The notes beneath the pieces were generated by a model. It was not told where the DNA came from and did no database searches. It worked only from the letters and a program-made list of their open reading frames with translations. The translations under genes and the position numbers were made by a program. From NCBI GenBank assembly GCA_011087645.1, contig JAALLF010000023.1, positions 1 to 43,410 on the forward strand: a DNA stretch of 43,410 nucleotides. Reading direction: 5' to 3'. The DNA is from Alphaproteobacteria bacterium (GTDB taxonomy: Bacteria > Pseudomonadota > Alphaproteobacteria > UBA6615). Every line of letters starts with the position of its first letter. The stretch's first letter is position 1. Shown one piece after another: positions 8,274 through 16,789 of the stretch.

Positions 8274-9659
8274 GTGTCTGAATACGATTACGATCTCTTT
8301 GTCATTGGCGCCGGTTCCGGCGGCGTCCGGGCGGCCCGGTTCTCGGCCAATTACGGCGGCCGGGTGGCGATTGCCGAAGACATGTTCATGGGCGGCACTT
8401 GCGTCAATGTCGGCTGTATCCCCAAGAAATTGTTCGTCTACGCCGCTCATTTCCATGAGGATTTCGCTGATTCCGCCGCCTATGGCTGGTCCGTCGAGGC
8501 GCCCAGCGCTGACAATTTCAACTGGCGCACCCTGGTCGACAATAAGGACACCGAGATTAGCCGCCTCAACGGCATCTATGAGCGCCTGTTGGGCAATTCG
8601 GGGGTCGAGATCGTCAACGGCCGCGCCACATTGGTCGACGCCCACACCGTCGCTGTCGCCGGCAAAAATTACACCGCGAAGACCATCCTGGTGGCGACCG
8701 GCGGCTGGCCGGTGGTGCCCGACATTCCCGGCAAGGAACATATCGTCACCTCGACCGAGGCCTTCTATCTGGAGGAACTCCCCAAGCGCGCCATCGTCGT
8801 CGGCGGCGGCTATATCGCGGTCGAGTTCGCCGGCATTTTCAACGGTATCGGCGTCGATACCACGCTGATGTATCGCGGCCCGATGTTCATGCGCGGCTTC
8901 GATGACGATGTGCGCAGCCATCTGGCCGGCGAGATGGTCAAGAAGGGCATCGACGTGCGGTTTAACACCAACATCGCCTCGATCGAGAAAACCGATGGTG
9001 GCTTCATCGCCACCTGCGAGGATGGCTCGACGGTCGAGACCGACCTCATCATGTACGCCACCGGCCGCGCGCCGAAAACCGCTGGGCTCGGCCTGGAGGC
9101 GCTCGGCGTCGACCTGGCGGATAACGGCGCGGTCATCGTTGACGATCATTTCAAGAGCTCGGTGGACTCGATCTACGCCATCGGCGATGTGATCGACCGG
9201 GTGCAGCTCACCCCCGTCGCGCTCGCTGAAGGCATGGCCGTCGCCAAGACCCTGTTCCGCGACGAACCTTCGAGCGCCGACTACGACTATATCGCCACGG
9301 CGGTATTCAGCCAGCCGCCGGTCGGCACCGTGGGTCTAACCGAAGAAGAGGCCCGCGCGCGCCATGGCGACGTGGCGATCTTCCGCAGCACCTTCCGCGC
9401 GCTGAAACATACGCTCACCGGCCGCGACGAACAGACCCTGATGAAGATGATCGTCGATAAGAAAACCGACCGGGTGCTGGGCGTCCATATGGTGGGCGCC
9501 GACGCCGGCGAGATATTGCAGGGCATCGCCGTCGCGCTCAAAGCCGGCGCCACCAAGGCGGTGTTCGATTCCACCATCGGCATCCACCCGACCTCGGCCG
9601 AGGAGTTCGTCACCATGCGCGAGCCGGTGCCCGAACCGGTGGCGGAAGCTGCGGAGTAG
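8274..9659 (+). CDS. gor: Glutathione-disulfide reductase
   Basis: A flavoprotein disulfide reductase of 461 residues that regenerates GSH from GSSG with NADPH in the cytoplasm. The FAD-binding motif is VIGAGSGGVRAAR (residues 10-22). The redox-active disulfide is GGTCVNVGCIPKKL (Cys43/Cys48). The NAD(P)H-binding motif VVGGGYIAVEFAGIF lies near 175, the second FAD motif is YAIGDV (about 300), and the C-terminal dimer/active-site segment GIHPTSAEEFVTM supplies the catalytic His-Glu pair. The C-V-N-V-G-C spacing and 'KKLFVYA' point to glutathione reductase rather than lipoamide dehydrogenase or mercuric reductase. GTG 8274 was chosen over GTG 8259 because AGGTGAGG sits about 10 bases upstream and the family begins MSxYDYDLFVIG. 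Confidence 0.92.
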   Translation: MSEYDYDLFVIGAGSGGVRAARFSANYGGRVAIAEDMFMGGTCVNVGCIPKKLFVYAAHFHEDFADSAAYGWSVEAPSADNFNWRTLVDNKDTEISRLNGIYERLLGNSGVEIVNGRATLVDAHTVAVAGKNYTAKTILVATGGWPVVPDIPGKEHIVTSTEAFYLEELPKRAIVVGGGYIAVEFAGIFNGIGVDTTLMYRGPMFMRGFDDDVRSHLAGEMVKKGIDVRFNTNIASIEKTDGGFIATCEDGSTVETDLIMYATGRAPKTAGLGLEALGVDLADNGAVIVDDHFKSSVDSIYAIGDVIDRVQLTPVALAEGMAVAKTLFRDEPSSADYDYIATAVFSQPPVGTVGLTEEEARARHGDVAIFRSTFRALKHTLTGRDEQTLMKMIVDKKTDRVLGVHMVGADAGEILQGIAVALKAGATKAVFDSTIGIHPTSAEEFVTMREPVPEPVAEAAE

Positions 9660-9682
9660 GGGGAAATAGGGAGCTCCAGTTT

Positions 9683-10048
9683 ATGAAGTATATGCGTACA
9701 TTCGCGACCGAGGACGGCGGGTCGTCAATGGAAGAAATCTCCGTCGAGGCGATACCCACCGAATTCGTGCCGGGCAATCCATCGATGGGCGTCTCCGAGC
9801 CGCAGAACGCGGGGACGGTAAAGTTCCTGCAGGTTGACCCGGGATGGGACGGTGGCTGGCATCCAAGCCCAGCGCGCCAGTATATGGTTCCGCTGACGGG
9901 TGGTTTCCGTGTCGAGACCACGGACGGCCAGGCCGTCGAGCTACGCCCCGGCGATCTCGTGTTGCTGGACGACACAAGCGGAAAAGGACACCACACAACC
10001 ATGCTGGATGGCGTCGAATGCTGGATCGCCGTGACCACGTTGGATTGA
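9683..10048 (+). CDS. Cupin domain protein
   Basis: 121 residues. A single small beta-barrel is suggested by the GWHPSPARQYMVPLTGGFRVET segment followed by LRPGDLVLLDDTSGKGHHTT, the two usual cupin motifs. His residues in 'WHPSP' and 'GKGHHT' could bind a metal. Family members act as small dioxygenase- or isomerase-like enzymes or sensors, and the function here is unknown. It starts 23 bases after gor on the same strand and may be read from the same transcript. The 191 bases that follow before the DAHP synthase show no gene. Confidence 0.7.
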   Translation: MKYMRTFATEDGGSSMEEISVEAIPTEFVPGNPSMGVSEPQNAGTVKFLQVDPGWDGGWHPSPARQYMVPLTGGFRVETTDGQAVELRPGDLVLLDDTSGKGHHTTMLDGVECWIAVTTLD

Positions 10049-10239
10049 CGAGGCAGACGCAGCCAAGGCGGTGGAGTAGGGCAGCTTGGTTAACGCTACC
10101 GCGTTGAATTTGGGCGCTTTTTAGTGGAAGCTATCGCTTAAACGGCGTATAGGCTGGCCGGCGCGGCGAGCGTAACTGGTATTTCGGGTTCATTTAAACG
10201 ACGAGGGGCGCCCCATGGTGGCGTCTGGAGGAAAGTGAC

Positions 10240-11631
10240 ATGTCCGCAGCTTGGCAATTGGACAGCTGGCGCGGCCGGGAAATCCGGCAGGTGCCCGACT
10301 ATAACGACGCGGCCCATCTGGCGCGGGTCGAGGAGACGTTGCGCAGCTCGCCGCCGCTGGTGTTCGCCGGCGAAGCGCGCACCCTGCGCAATCATCTCGC
10401 GCGGGTCGCTCAGGGCGACGCCTTCCTGCTGCAGGGCGGCGATTGCGCCGAGAGCTTCGCGGAATTTCGGGCCGACAATATTCGCGACACGTTCAAGGTG
10501 TTGCTGCAGATGGCCGTCGCGCTGACCTTCGGCGCGTCCGTGCCGGTGGTCAAAGTGGGCCGCTTGGCGGGTCAGTTCGCCAAGCCGCGCTCGGCGCCGA
10601 CCGAGACCATCGACGGCGTCGAACTGCCGAGCTATCGCGGCGATATCGTCAACGATATGGCCTTCACCACCGAAAGCCGGGTGCCCGATCCCGAGCGCAT
10701 GGTGCGCGCCTATAACCAGGCCGCCGCGACCTTGAACCTGTTGCGCGCCTTCGCCCAGGGCGGTTTCGCCGATCTGCACCAGCTTCATCGCTGGAACCTG
10801 GACTTCGTCAAGGAGAGCCAGCAGGGCGAACGCTATGAGGAAATGGCGACGCGCATCGACGAGACTTTGGGCTTCATGGCCGCCTGCGGCCTGACCAGCG
10901 AGTCCGTGCCGCAACTGCGCGAGACCGATTTCTACACCAGCCACGAGGCGTTGCTGCTGGTCTACGAGCAGGCCATGACGCGGCAAGATAGTTTGACCGG
11001 GCGCTGGTACGACACCTCTGCCCATATGCTGTGGATCGGCGACCGCACCCGCCAGCCCGACAGCGCGCATATTGAGTTTCTGCGCGGCGTCGAAAACCCG
11101 CTGGGCCTGAAATGCGGTCCCACGCTGGATCCCGACGAGCTGCTGCAACTGATCGATATCCTCAACCCGGATAACGAGGCCGGCTGCCTGACCCTGATCT
11201 GCCGTATGGGCGCAGACAATGTCGGCGACAATCTGCCGGCGCTGGTGCGCGCGGTCGAACGCGAAGGCCGCAGCGTGGTGTGGTCGTGCGATCCCATGCA
11301 CGGCAATACGGTCAAGGCCTCCACCGGCTACAAGACCCGGCCGTTCGATCTGATCTTAAAAGAGGTCGATGCTTTCTTCGATGTGCACCGCGCCGAGGGC
11401 ACCTACGCCGGCGGCGTGCATTTTGAGATGACCGGCCAGGACGTCACCGAGTGCATCGGCGGCGCCCAGGCGATCACCGAAGAGGCCTTGTCGGACCGCT
11501 ATCACACCCATTGCGATCCGCGCCTCAACGCCAACCAGTCGCTCGAACTGGCCTTCCAGATCGCCGAACGCCTCAAGCGCCACCGCGATACCGACAGCGC
11601 CAACGGCGCGGGTAAGGCCGCAGCGCAGTAA
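10240..11631 (+). CDS. Class II 3-deoxy-7-phosphoheptulonate (DAHP) synthase
   Basis: Condenses phosphoenolpyruvate and erythrose-4-phosphate, the first step of the shikimate pathway. The sequence is the plant-like class II type: WRGREIRQVPDY near the start, LLQGGDCAESFAEF (about 62-75) with the metal-binding Cys, GRLAGQFAKPRS, ETDFYTSHEALLL, and the C-terminal WSCDPMHGNT and GGVHFEMTGQDVTECIGG motifs carrying metal ligands. The length of 463 residues is normal for a class II enzyme without an added chorismate mutase. The ATG has GGAGG about 9 bases upstream. It is a single-gene unit, followed by a repeat cluster. Confidence 0.95.
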   Translation: MSAAWQLDSWRGREIRQVPDYNDAAHLARVEETLRSSPPLVFAGEARTLRNHLARVAQGDAFLLQGGDCAESFAEFRADNIRDTFKVLLQMAVALTFGASVPVVKVGRLAGQFAKPRSAPTETIDGVELPSYRGDIVNDMAFTTESRVPDPERMVRAYNQAAATLNLLRAFAQGGFADLHQLHRWNLDFVKESQQGERYEEMATRIDETLGFMAACGLTSESVPQLRETDFYTSHEALLLVYEQAMTRQDSLTGRWYDTSAHMLWIGDRTRQPDSAHIEFLRGVENPLGLKCGPTLDPDELLQLIDILNPDNEAGCLTLICRMGADNVGDNLPALVRAVEREGRSVVWSCDPMHGNTVKASTGYKTRPFDLILKEVDAFFDVHRAEGTYAGGVHFEMTGQDVTECIGGAQAITEEALSDRYHTHCDPRLNANQSLELAFQIAERLKRHRDTDSANGAGKAAAQ

Positions 11632-11654
11632 TGCGGTGGTGGCTTAGGTGATAA

Positions 11655-11766
11655 CCCTCTCCCAATGGGAGAGGGTGGCGAGCGAAAAACTATCCTCATG
11701 CTGAGCCTGTCGAAGCATGAGTTAGCGCAGGACATCTCCATCCTTCGACAAGCTCAGGATGAGGAT
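11655..11766. repeat. Intergenic repeat cluster (one family-B hairpin plus a family-A pair)
   Basis: 11655-11684 is the family-B hairpin (CCCTCTCCC-AAT-GGGAGAGGG, then TGGCGAGCG). 11691-11720 (CATGCTGAGCCTGTCGAAGCATG) and 11743-11766 (CCTTCGACAAGCTCAGGATGAGG) are two oppositely oriented family-A units. It lies in the gap between the convergent DAHP synthase and MFS genes. Confidence 0.85.
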
Positions 11767-11830
11767 TAAAGGGTAAACCTTAGAAAGCCGACTTCACCCG
11801 GATTTGAGCCGAAGGCGCTACTGTTTTCGC

Positions 11831-13036
11831 CTACTCCGCCGCCGCCGGGCGGGGTACGGGATTGCTCCAGACCGTCTCGTTGCCCTGGTCTGGGTTGCGC
11901 GGGATGAGTTGCGAGAGCAACAGGCTGACCACCGCCATGCCGGCGCCGGCGTAGAACACGGCGGCCGGGTTGACCAGCCAGATCAGCCCGAACGCGGCGG
12001 GGATGATCACCGCGGCGATATGGTTGATCGAAAACGAAATGCCCGCCGTCGGCGCGATATCGCGCGGGTCGGCGATTTTGCCGAAATAGGTGTGCAGCGC
12101 GATCGCCATGGAGAAGAAAATATGGTCGAGGATATAGAGCCCGCCGGCGATCCACACATTTTCGACAAGCGCGTAGGCGATGAAGACGCCGATCAGCCCG
12201 ACATATTCCAGGGTCATGGCGCGGCGCTCGCCGAAGCGCATGATGAACTGGCCGATCTTCGGCGCTAGGAAGGTATTGATGATGTGGTTGACCAACAGCA
12301 GCAGGGTAAGGTTGGCTGCCGACAGGCCGAATTTTTCGACCATCAGGAAGGCGGCGAAGACAACGAAGATTTGCCGCCGCGCGCCATTGATGAAAGTCAG
12401 CACATAGAACAGCCAATAGCGCCGGCGCAGGAAAAGTTCGCGACGCTGGTCGTTGTCGACCGCCATGCGGGGAAACAGCTTGTGCACCAGGATCGCCGCC
12501 GCCACGGTCGCACCGCCGCCGACCGCGTAGATGATGGCGAAGTCCAGCTCGAGCAGTTCCAACCCGGCCCAGACCAGGCCGAAGGCGACGATCGAGGCGA
12601 CGCTGGTCGCCGACAGCATACGTCCCAGCAGCACCGGCGCTTGGTCGCGGCTCGACCATTGCAGGGCCAGGCTTTGGGTGGCGGTCTCATGGTAGTGGAA
12701 GCCAACCGACATGATGATTGTGGTGACCATCAGGCCGAGAAAATTGGGGAAGAACCCGGTCGCCACCACCCCAGCGCCGAGCAGCAATAGCGAAATCACG
12801 GCGATGGTTTGTTCGCGCATGAAAATCAACAAGGCGACGAAGGTGAAGGCGAGGAAGCCAGGAACTTCACGGGCCGACTGGAGAACACCCATATCGGCGC
12901 CGTCGAAGGCGGCGCGCTCGACGGCGAAATTGTTGATCAGCGACATCCAGACCGCCACGCTCAACCCCCACGCGGCGGCCATGACCAGCAGCAAGACTTC
13001 CGGACGGCGCCAGCCGGTGAGGTGTTCGTTGAGCAT
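11831..13036 (-). CDS. Major facilitator superfamily transporter
   Basis: 401 residues with about twelve hydrophobic helices (first around 15-36, last around 355-385) and a charged central loop FPRMAVDNDQRRELFLRRRYW near 205-225, the usual linker between the two six-helix halves. I do not see the signature of a specific transport family. Substrate unknown. It is divergent from nadE, whose start is about 130 bases away, and convergent with the DAHP synthase gene. The C-terminus ends in a hydrophilic PRPAAAE tail. Confidence 0.8.
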   Translation of the reverse strand: MLNEHLTGWRRPEVLLLVMAAAWGLSVAVWMSLINNFAVERAAFDGADMGVLQSAREVPGFLAFTFVALLIFMREQTIAVISLLLLGAGVVATGFFPNFLGLMVTTIIMSVGFHYHETATQSLALQWSSRDQAPVLLGRMLSATSVASIVAFGLVWAGLELLELDFAIIYAVGGGATVAAAILVHKLFPRMAVDNDQRRELFLRRRYWLFYVLTFINGARRQIFVVFAAFLMVEKFGLSAANLTLLLLVNHIINTFLAPKIGQFIMRFGERRAMTLEYVGLIGVFIAYALVENVWIAGGLYILDHIFFSMAIALHTYFGKIADPRDIAPTAGISFSINHIAAVIIPAAFGLIWLVNPAAVFYAGAGMAVVSLLLSQLIPRNPDQGNETVWSNPVPRPAAAE

Positions 13037-13167
13037 GGGCGATTTTCTTACCTTTGTTTACCTGTTAAAGGTCGCCGTCGTAACGGTCCACCGAATTCGC
13101 CCATCGTGATTGACGGCGTTTGAGCGCGGGATATAGGGTCGCCGCCGGGCTAAGGAAACATTTGCGA

Positions 13168-14838
13168 ATGACAGATTCATTAACCATCGCCCTGGCGCAG
13201 CTTAATCCCACGGTCGGCGATATCGACGGCAATGTGGCGCGCATTCGCGCTGCCCGTTTGGCCGCCGGCGCCGGCGGGGCCGATCTGGTGGTTGGTACAG
13301 AACTTTGCGTGTCGGGCTATCCGCCGGAAGATTTGGTGTTGAAGAACGCGTTTCTCGACGCGGTGCGCGCCGGGGTCGAAGAACTGGCCGCCGATACCGC
13401 CGATGGCGGCCCGGGCTTGATTGTCGGCGCGCCGTGGTTGGGCGATGACGGCCAGCGCTACAACGCCGCTCTGGTGCTCGATGGTGGCAAGATTGTCACC
13501 CGCCGCGATAAATACGATCTGCCCAATTACGGCGTGTTCGACGAGAAGCGGGTGTTCGATGCCGGCGCGCCGCCGGGCCCGGTGAATTTCCGCGGCGTGC
13601 GGTTGGGGCTGGCCGTCTGCGAGGATATGTGGACGCCGGACGTGTCCGAGACTTTGCAGGAATCAGGCGCCGAAATCCTGGTCTTCATCAATGGCAGCCC
13701 CTATGAGCGCGACAAGGTCGATGTGCGCCTCAACCTGGCCGTGGCCCGGGTCAATGAGACCGGTTTGCCGTTGATCTACACCAACCAGGTCGGCGGTCAG
13801 GACGAGTTGGTGTTCGATGGCGGCTCGTTCGTGCTCAACGCCGACCGCAAGATGGCCGCGGCCTCGCCCCAGTTCGTCGAAAACCTGTCGATGACCCGAT
13901 GGCAGCGCGGCGAAGGCCAAGCGCCGTGGCATTGCAGCGACGGCGAGCTAACGGCGCAGATCGAAGGCAGTGAGCGAATTTACCAGGCGATGGTGCTGGG
14001 GCTGCGCGATTATGTGAACAAGAACGGCTTTCCCGGCGTGGTCATCGGCCTGTCGGGCGGCATCGATTCCGGCATCACCGCGGTGGTCGCTGTCGATGCG
14101 CTGGGGCCCGAGCGGGTGCATTGCGTGATGATGCCGTCGCCGTTCACCAGCCAGGATAGTTTGGACGACGCAAAGGAACTTGCCGACCGTCTGGAAGTCC
14201 ACCTCGACAGTATCGATATCGGGCCGGCGATGGGCGCCTTCGATGAGATGTTGAAACAAGGCCTCAACCAGCCGGCTGAGGGCGTGACGGCTGAGAATAT
14301 TCAAAGCCGGTCGCGCGGCCTGACCCTGATGGCGATCAGCAACACCACCGGCGCGATGCTGCTGACCACCGGCAACAAGTCGGAAATGTCGGTCGGCTAT
14401 GCCACTATTTATGGCGACATGGCCGGCGGCTATTCGGTGATTAAGGATGTCTACAAGACCGACGTGTTCAAGCTCTGCCGCTGGCGTAATGAACAATATC
14501 CCACTGGAGTGCTCGGTCCGGCCGGCGACGTCATCCCCGAGCGCATCATCACCAAGCCGCCCTCGGCCGAACTGCGACCCGATCAGAAGGATGAGGATTC
14601 GCTGCCGCCTTATGATGAGCTCGACGCCATCCTGCATGGCTTGATCGAGGAAGATTTAGGCGCCGATGATCTGGTGGGCCGTGGGCACGCGGCGGATACG
14701 GTGCAGCGTATCTGGCGGCTGCTTGAGATGGCGGAATATAAGCGCCGGCAAGCGCCGCCGGGGGTGAAACTCACCAGCCGCGCCTTCGGCCGCGACCGCC
14801 GCTACCCGATCACCAACGCGTTTCGGGGCAAGGCGTAA
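13168..14838 (+). CDS. nadE: Glutamine-dependent NAD+ synthetase
   Basis: Performs the last step of NAD synthesis, amidating nicotinic acid adenine dinucleotide with ammonia taken from glutamine. Residues 1-260 are a nitrilase-fold glutaminase (ALAQLNPTVGDIDGNVARI; catalytic Glu in GTELCVSGYPPEDL; Lys in RRDKYDLPNYGVFDEKR; Cys in LAVCEDMWTPD). Residues 280-556 are the synthetase, with the P-loop LSGGIDSG (295-302) and TTGNKSEMSVGYATIYGDMAGGY. ATG 13168 is chosen over an upstream in-frame start at 13120 because AAGGA lies about 11 bases upstream and family members start directly before the ALAQLNP strand. At 556 residues it is the normal proteobacterial length. Confidence 0.95.
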   Translation: MTDSLTIALAQLNPTVGDIDGNVARIRAARLAAGAGGADLVVGTELCVSGYPPEDLVLKNAFLDAVRAGVEELAADTADGGPGLIVGAPWLGDDGQRYNAALVLDGGKIVTRRDKYDLPNYGVFDEKRVFDAGAPPGPVNFRGVRLGLAVCEDMWTPDVSETLQESGAEILVFINGSPYERDKVDVRLNLAVARVNETGLPLIYTNQVGGQDELVFDGGSFVLNADRKMAAASPQFVENLSMTRWQRGEGQAPWHCSDGELTAQIEGSERIYQAMVLGLRDYVNKNGFPGVVIGLSGGIDSGITAVVAVDALGPERVHCVMMPSPFTSQDSLDDAKELADRLEVHLDSIDIGPAMGAFDEMLKQGLNQPAEGVTAENIQSRSRGLTLMAISNTTGAMLLTTGNKSEMSVGYATIYGDMAGGYSVIKDVYKTDVFKLCRWRNEQYPTGVLGPAGDVIPERIITKPPSAELRPDQKDEDSLPPYDELDAILHGLIEEDLGADDLVGRGHAADTVQRIWRLLEMAEYKRRQAPPGVKLTSRAFGRDRRYPITNAFRGKA

Positions 14839-14846
14839 CTGCGCGA

Positions 14847-15060
14847 CCCTCATGCTTCGACAGGCTCAGCATGAGGATGTTTTTAGTATGACTGAAACGG
14901 CACAGTCCTCATCCTGAGCTTGTCGAAGGATGAGGACGCTGCGCCCCATGCTTCGAGACGCCGGCTTCGCCGGCGCCGAGCCATGAAGTAATTGGTTAGG
15001 GCAGATACAATATTTCCTCATCCGGAGGAGGTGCGCAGCGCCGTCTCGAAGGGTGAGGGG
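14847..15060. repeat. Cluster of family-A intergenic inverted repeats
   Basis: Four related units lie in the 424-base nadE-cysS gap. They are CATGCTTCGACAGGCTCAGCATGAGG (14849-14875), CCTCATCCTGAGCTTGTCGAAGGATGAGG (about 14907-14936), a longer variant beginning CATGCTTCGAGACGCCGG (about 14948), and CTCATCCGGAGGAGGTGC...CTCGAAGGGTGAGG (15017-15060). The last two have internal GC-rich arms in place of the short core. The remaining 200 bases up to cysS contain no recognisable gene. Confidence 0.85.
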
Positions 15061-15262
15061 TCGAGCATCGGTGTCGCAGGGTGCGGTAGGTAGGGTTAAC
15101 CGCCTGAATTGCCTTAGTTTCCGTTCGGCGCTATACAGCGACCCCATGGAGACCTGTTCCCAGCGATGTTGCGCAACCGGCCGGCGAATTACCGGCTGAC
15201 GACCTTGCGGCTGCGCCATCCCCGCGCGGCGCTTTGTGCCTACTGAACCTGGGAATTTTTAA

Positions 15263-16651
15263 ATGACGCTCCAACTCCACAATACGCTAACCCGCACGAA
15301 ACAACGGTTTTTGCCGCTCGATCGGCAACATGTGCGGATGTATGTCTGCGGGCCGACGGTCTATGACGATGTCCATATCGGCAATGCGCGGCCGCTGGTG
15401 GTGTTCGACGTGCTGTATCGTTTGCTGATGCACGCTTACCCGAATGCCCAGGTTACCTATGTGCGCAACATCACCGATGTGGACGACAAGATTATCGACC
15501 GGGCGGCGGAGAGCGGCGAAGCCATCGACGATCTGACGCGCCGCACCACCGAACGGTTTCACGCCGCAGCAGCGGCGATGGGCTGCCTGCAGCCCGATGT
15601 GGAACCCCGCGCCACCGACCATATTCCGCAAATGGTGGCGATGATCGGGGCCTTGACCGAAAAGGGCCACGCATATGAGGCCGAGGGTGAAGTGCTGTTC
15701 AGCGTGCCGTCGATGCCCGATTACGGCAAATTATCGGGTCGCAACCGCGACGAAATGATCGCCGGTGCGCGGGTCGAAGTGTCGAGCCATAAGCGCGACC
15801 CCGCCGACTTTATTCTGTGGAAACCCTCCGACGAGAACCAACCCGGCTGGGACAGCCCCTGGGGCCGGGGTCGGCCCGGTTGGCATATCGAATGTTCGGC
15901 GATGAGCGAGCATTATCTGGGAACCCAATTCGATATCCATGGCGGCGGCGTCGATCTGGTGTTTCCCCACCATGAAAACGAGATCGCCCAGTCCCTGTGC
16001 ACCCACCCGGAGGAGACGTTTGCCCAAGTGTGGATGCACAATGGTTATCTGATGAGCGAAGGCGAGAAGATGTCGAAGTCGCTCGGCAACTTCTACACGG
16101 TCACCGATCTGCTCGACGAATTTCCCGGCGAGGCGCTGCGCCTGGCCCTGCTGGCGACCCACTATCGCCAGCCGCTCGATTTCACCAAGGACGGGGTGCG
16201 CGAAGCCGTCGCCCGCCTGGATCGCTATTATTTGGCCCTACAGGCGGTCGAAGAAAGTGATGCTGGCGAACATCCGGCCATGGGACATGGCGATGACGCG
16301 TTCGGCGATGCGCTGCACGATGATCTCAATACACCGGCGGCGTTGAGCGCTCTCGACGGGTTGGCGACGCGAATCATCAATGGAAGTCCTGAGGAGCATG
16401 CGCAGCTTGGCGGGGTATTTCGCCAAAGCGCCAGTCAGCTTGGTCTGTTGGGTGAAAGTTCGGCGCGCTGGTTCAAGCGCGGCACATCGGATAGCGAGCA
16501 GGCCGAGATCGAGAGCCTGATCGAGCAGCGCATCGCGGCCCGCTCGGCGAAAGACTTTGCCGCGGCCGACCGCATCCGCGATGACCTCTTGGCGCAAGGC
16601 ATCGTGCTCGAAGACGGTCCCGAGGGCACCACCTGGCGGCGGGGAAGCTAG
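15263..16651 (+). CDS. cysS: Cysteinyl-tRNA synthetase
   Basis: A class I aminoacyl-tRNA synthetase that charges tRNA-Cys. It has YVCGPTVYDDVHIGNARP (residues 27-44), which contains the zinc-ligand Cys29 and the HIGH-type motif HIGN (38-41). WHIECSAMSEHYLG (about 206-219) and FPHHENEIAQ supply further zinc ligands, and EKMSKSLGN (268-276) is the KMSKS loop. The C-terminal helical domain ends in the anticodon-recognition region with DRIRDDLLAQGIVLEDGPEGTTWRRG. The length of 462 residues is standard. It stands alone between two repeat clusters. Confidence 0.96.
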   Translation: MTLQLHNTLTRTKQRFLPLDRQHVRMYVCGPTVYDDVHIGNARPLVVFDVLYRLLMHAYPNAQVTYVRNITDVDDKIIDRAAESGEAIDDLTRRTTERFHAAAAAMGCLQPDVEPRATDHIPQMVAMIGALTEKGHAYEAEGEVLFSVPSMPDYGKLSGRNRDEMIAGARVEVSSHKRDPADFILWKPSDENQPGWDSPWGRGRPGWHIECSAMSEHYLGTQFDIHGGGVDLVFPHHENEIAQSLCTHPEETFAQVWMHNGYLMSEGEKMSKSLGNFYTVTDLLDEFPGEALRLALLATHYRQPLDFTKDGVREAVARLDRYYLALQAVEESDAGEHPAMGHGDDAFGDALHDDLNTPAALSALDGLATRIINGSPEEHAQLGGVFRQSASQLGLLGESSARWFKRGTSDSEQAEIESLIEQRIAARSAKDFAAADRIRDDLLAQGIVLEDGPEGTTWRRGS

Positions 16652-16680
16652 GGTTATGTCCTGCTACCATGCGACCAGCA

Positions 16681-16759
16681 TCCTCATCCTGAGCTTGTCG
16701 AAGGATGACCGGAAGGACCGAGCGGCGGCCTCGTGCTTCGACAGGCTCAGCATGAGGCC
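16681..16759. repeat. Family-A repeat pair
   Basis: TCCTCATCCTGAGCTTGTCGAAGGATGA (16681-16708) and TCGTGCTTCGACAGGCTCAGCATGAGG (about 16732-16758) face each other across about 24 bases in the cysS-cimA gap. Confidence 0.85.
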
Positions 16760-16789
16760 ATTTTGTAAAGCCGGTGAGGTGAGTTAGCC

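Noticed and set aside
11655..11684. Family-B hairpin as the terminator of the DAHP synthase gene
   Set aside because: The stem is stable but no T-run follows and the same unit recurs at many sites with its TGGCGAGCG extension, so it is treated as a dispersed repeat. A secondary terminator role is possible.
14866..15219. 117-residue minus-strand open frame between nadE and cysS
   Set aside because: It is built from family-A repeats (contains the telltale ILRQAQDE translation) and has no domain pattern or ribosome binding site.
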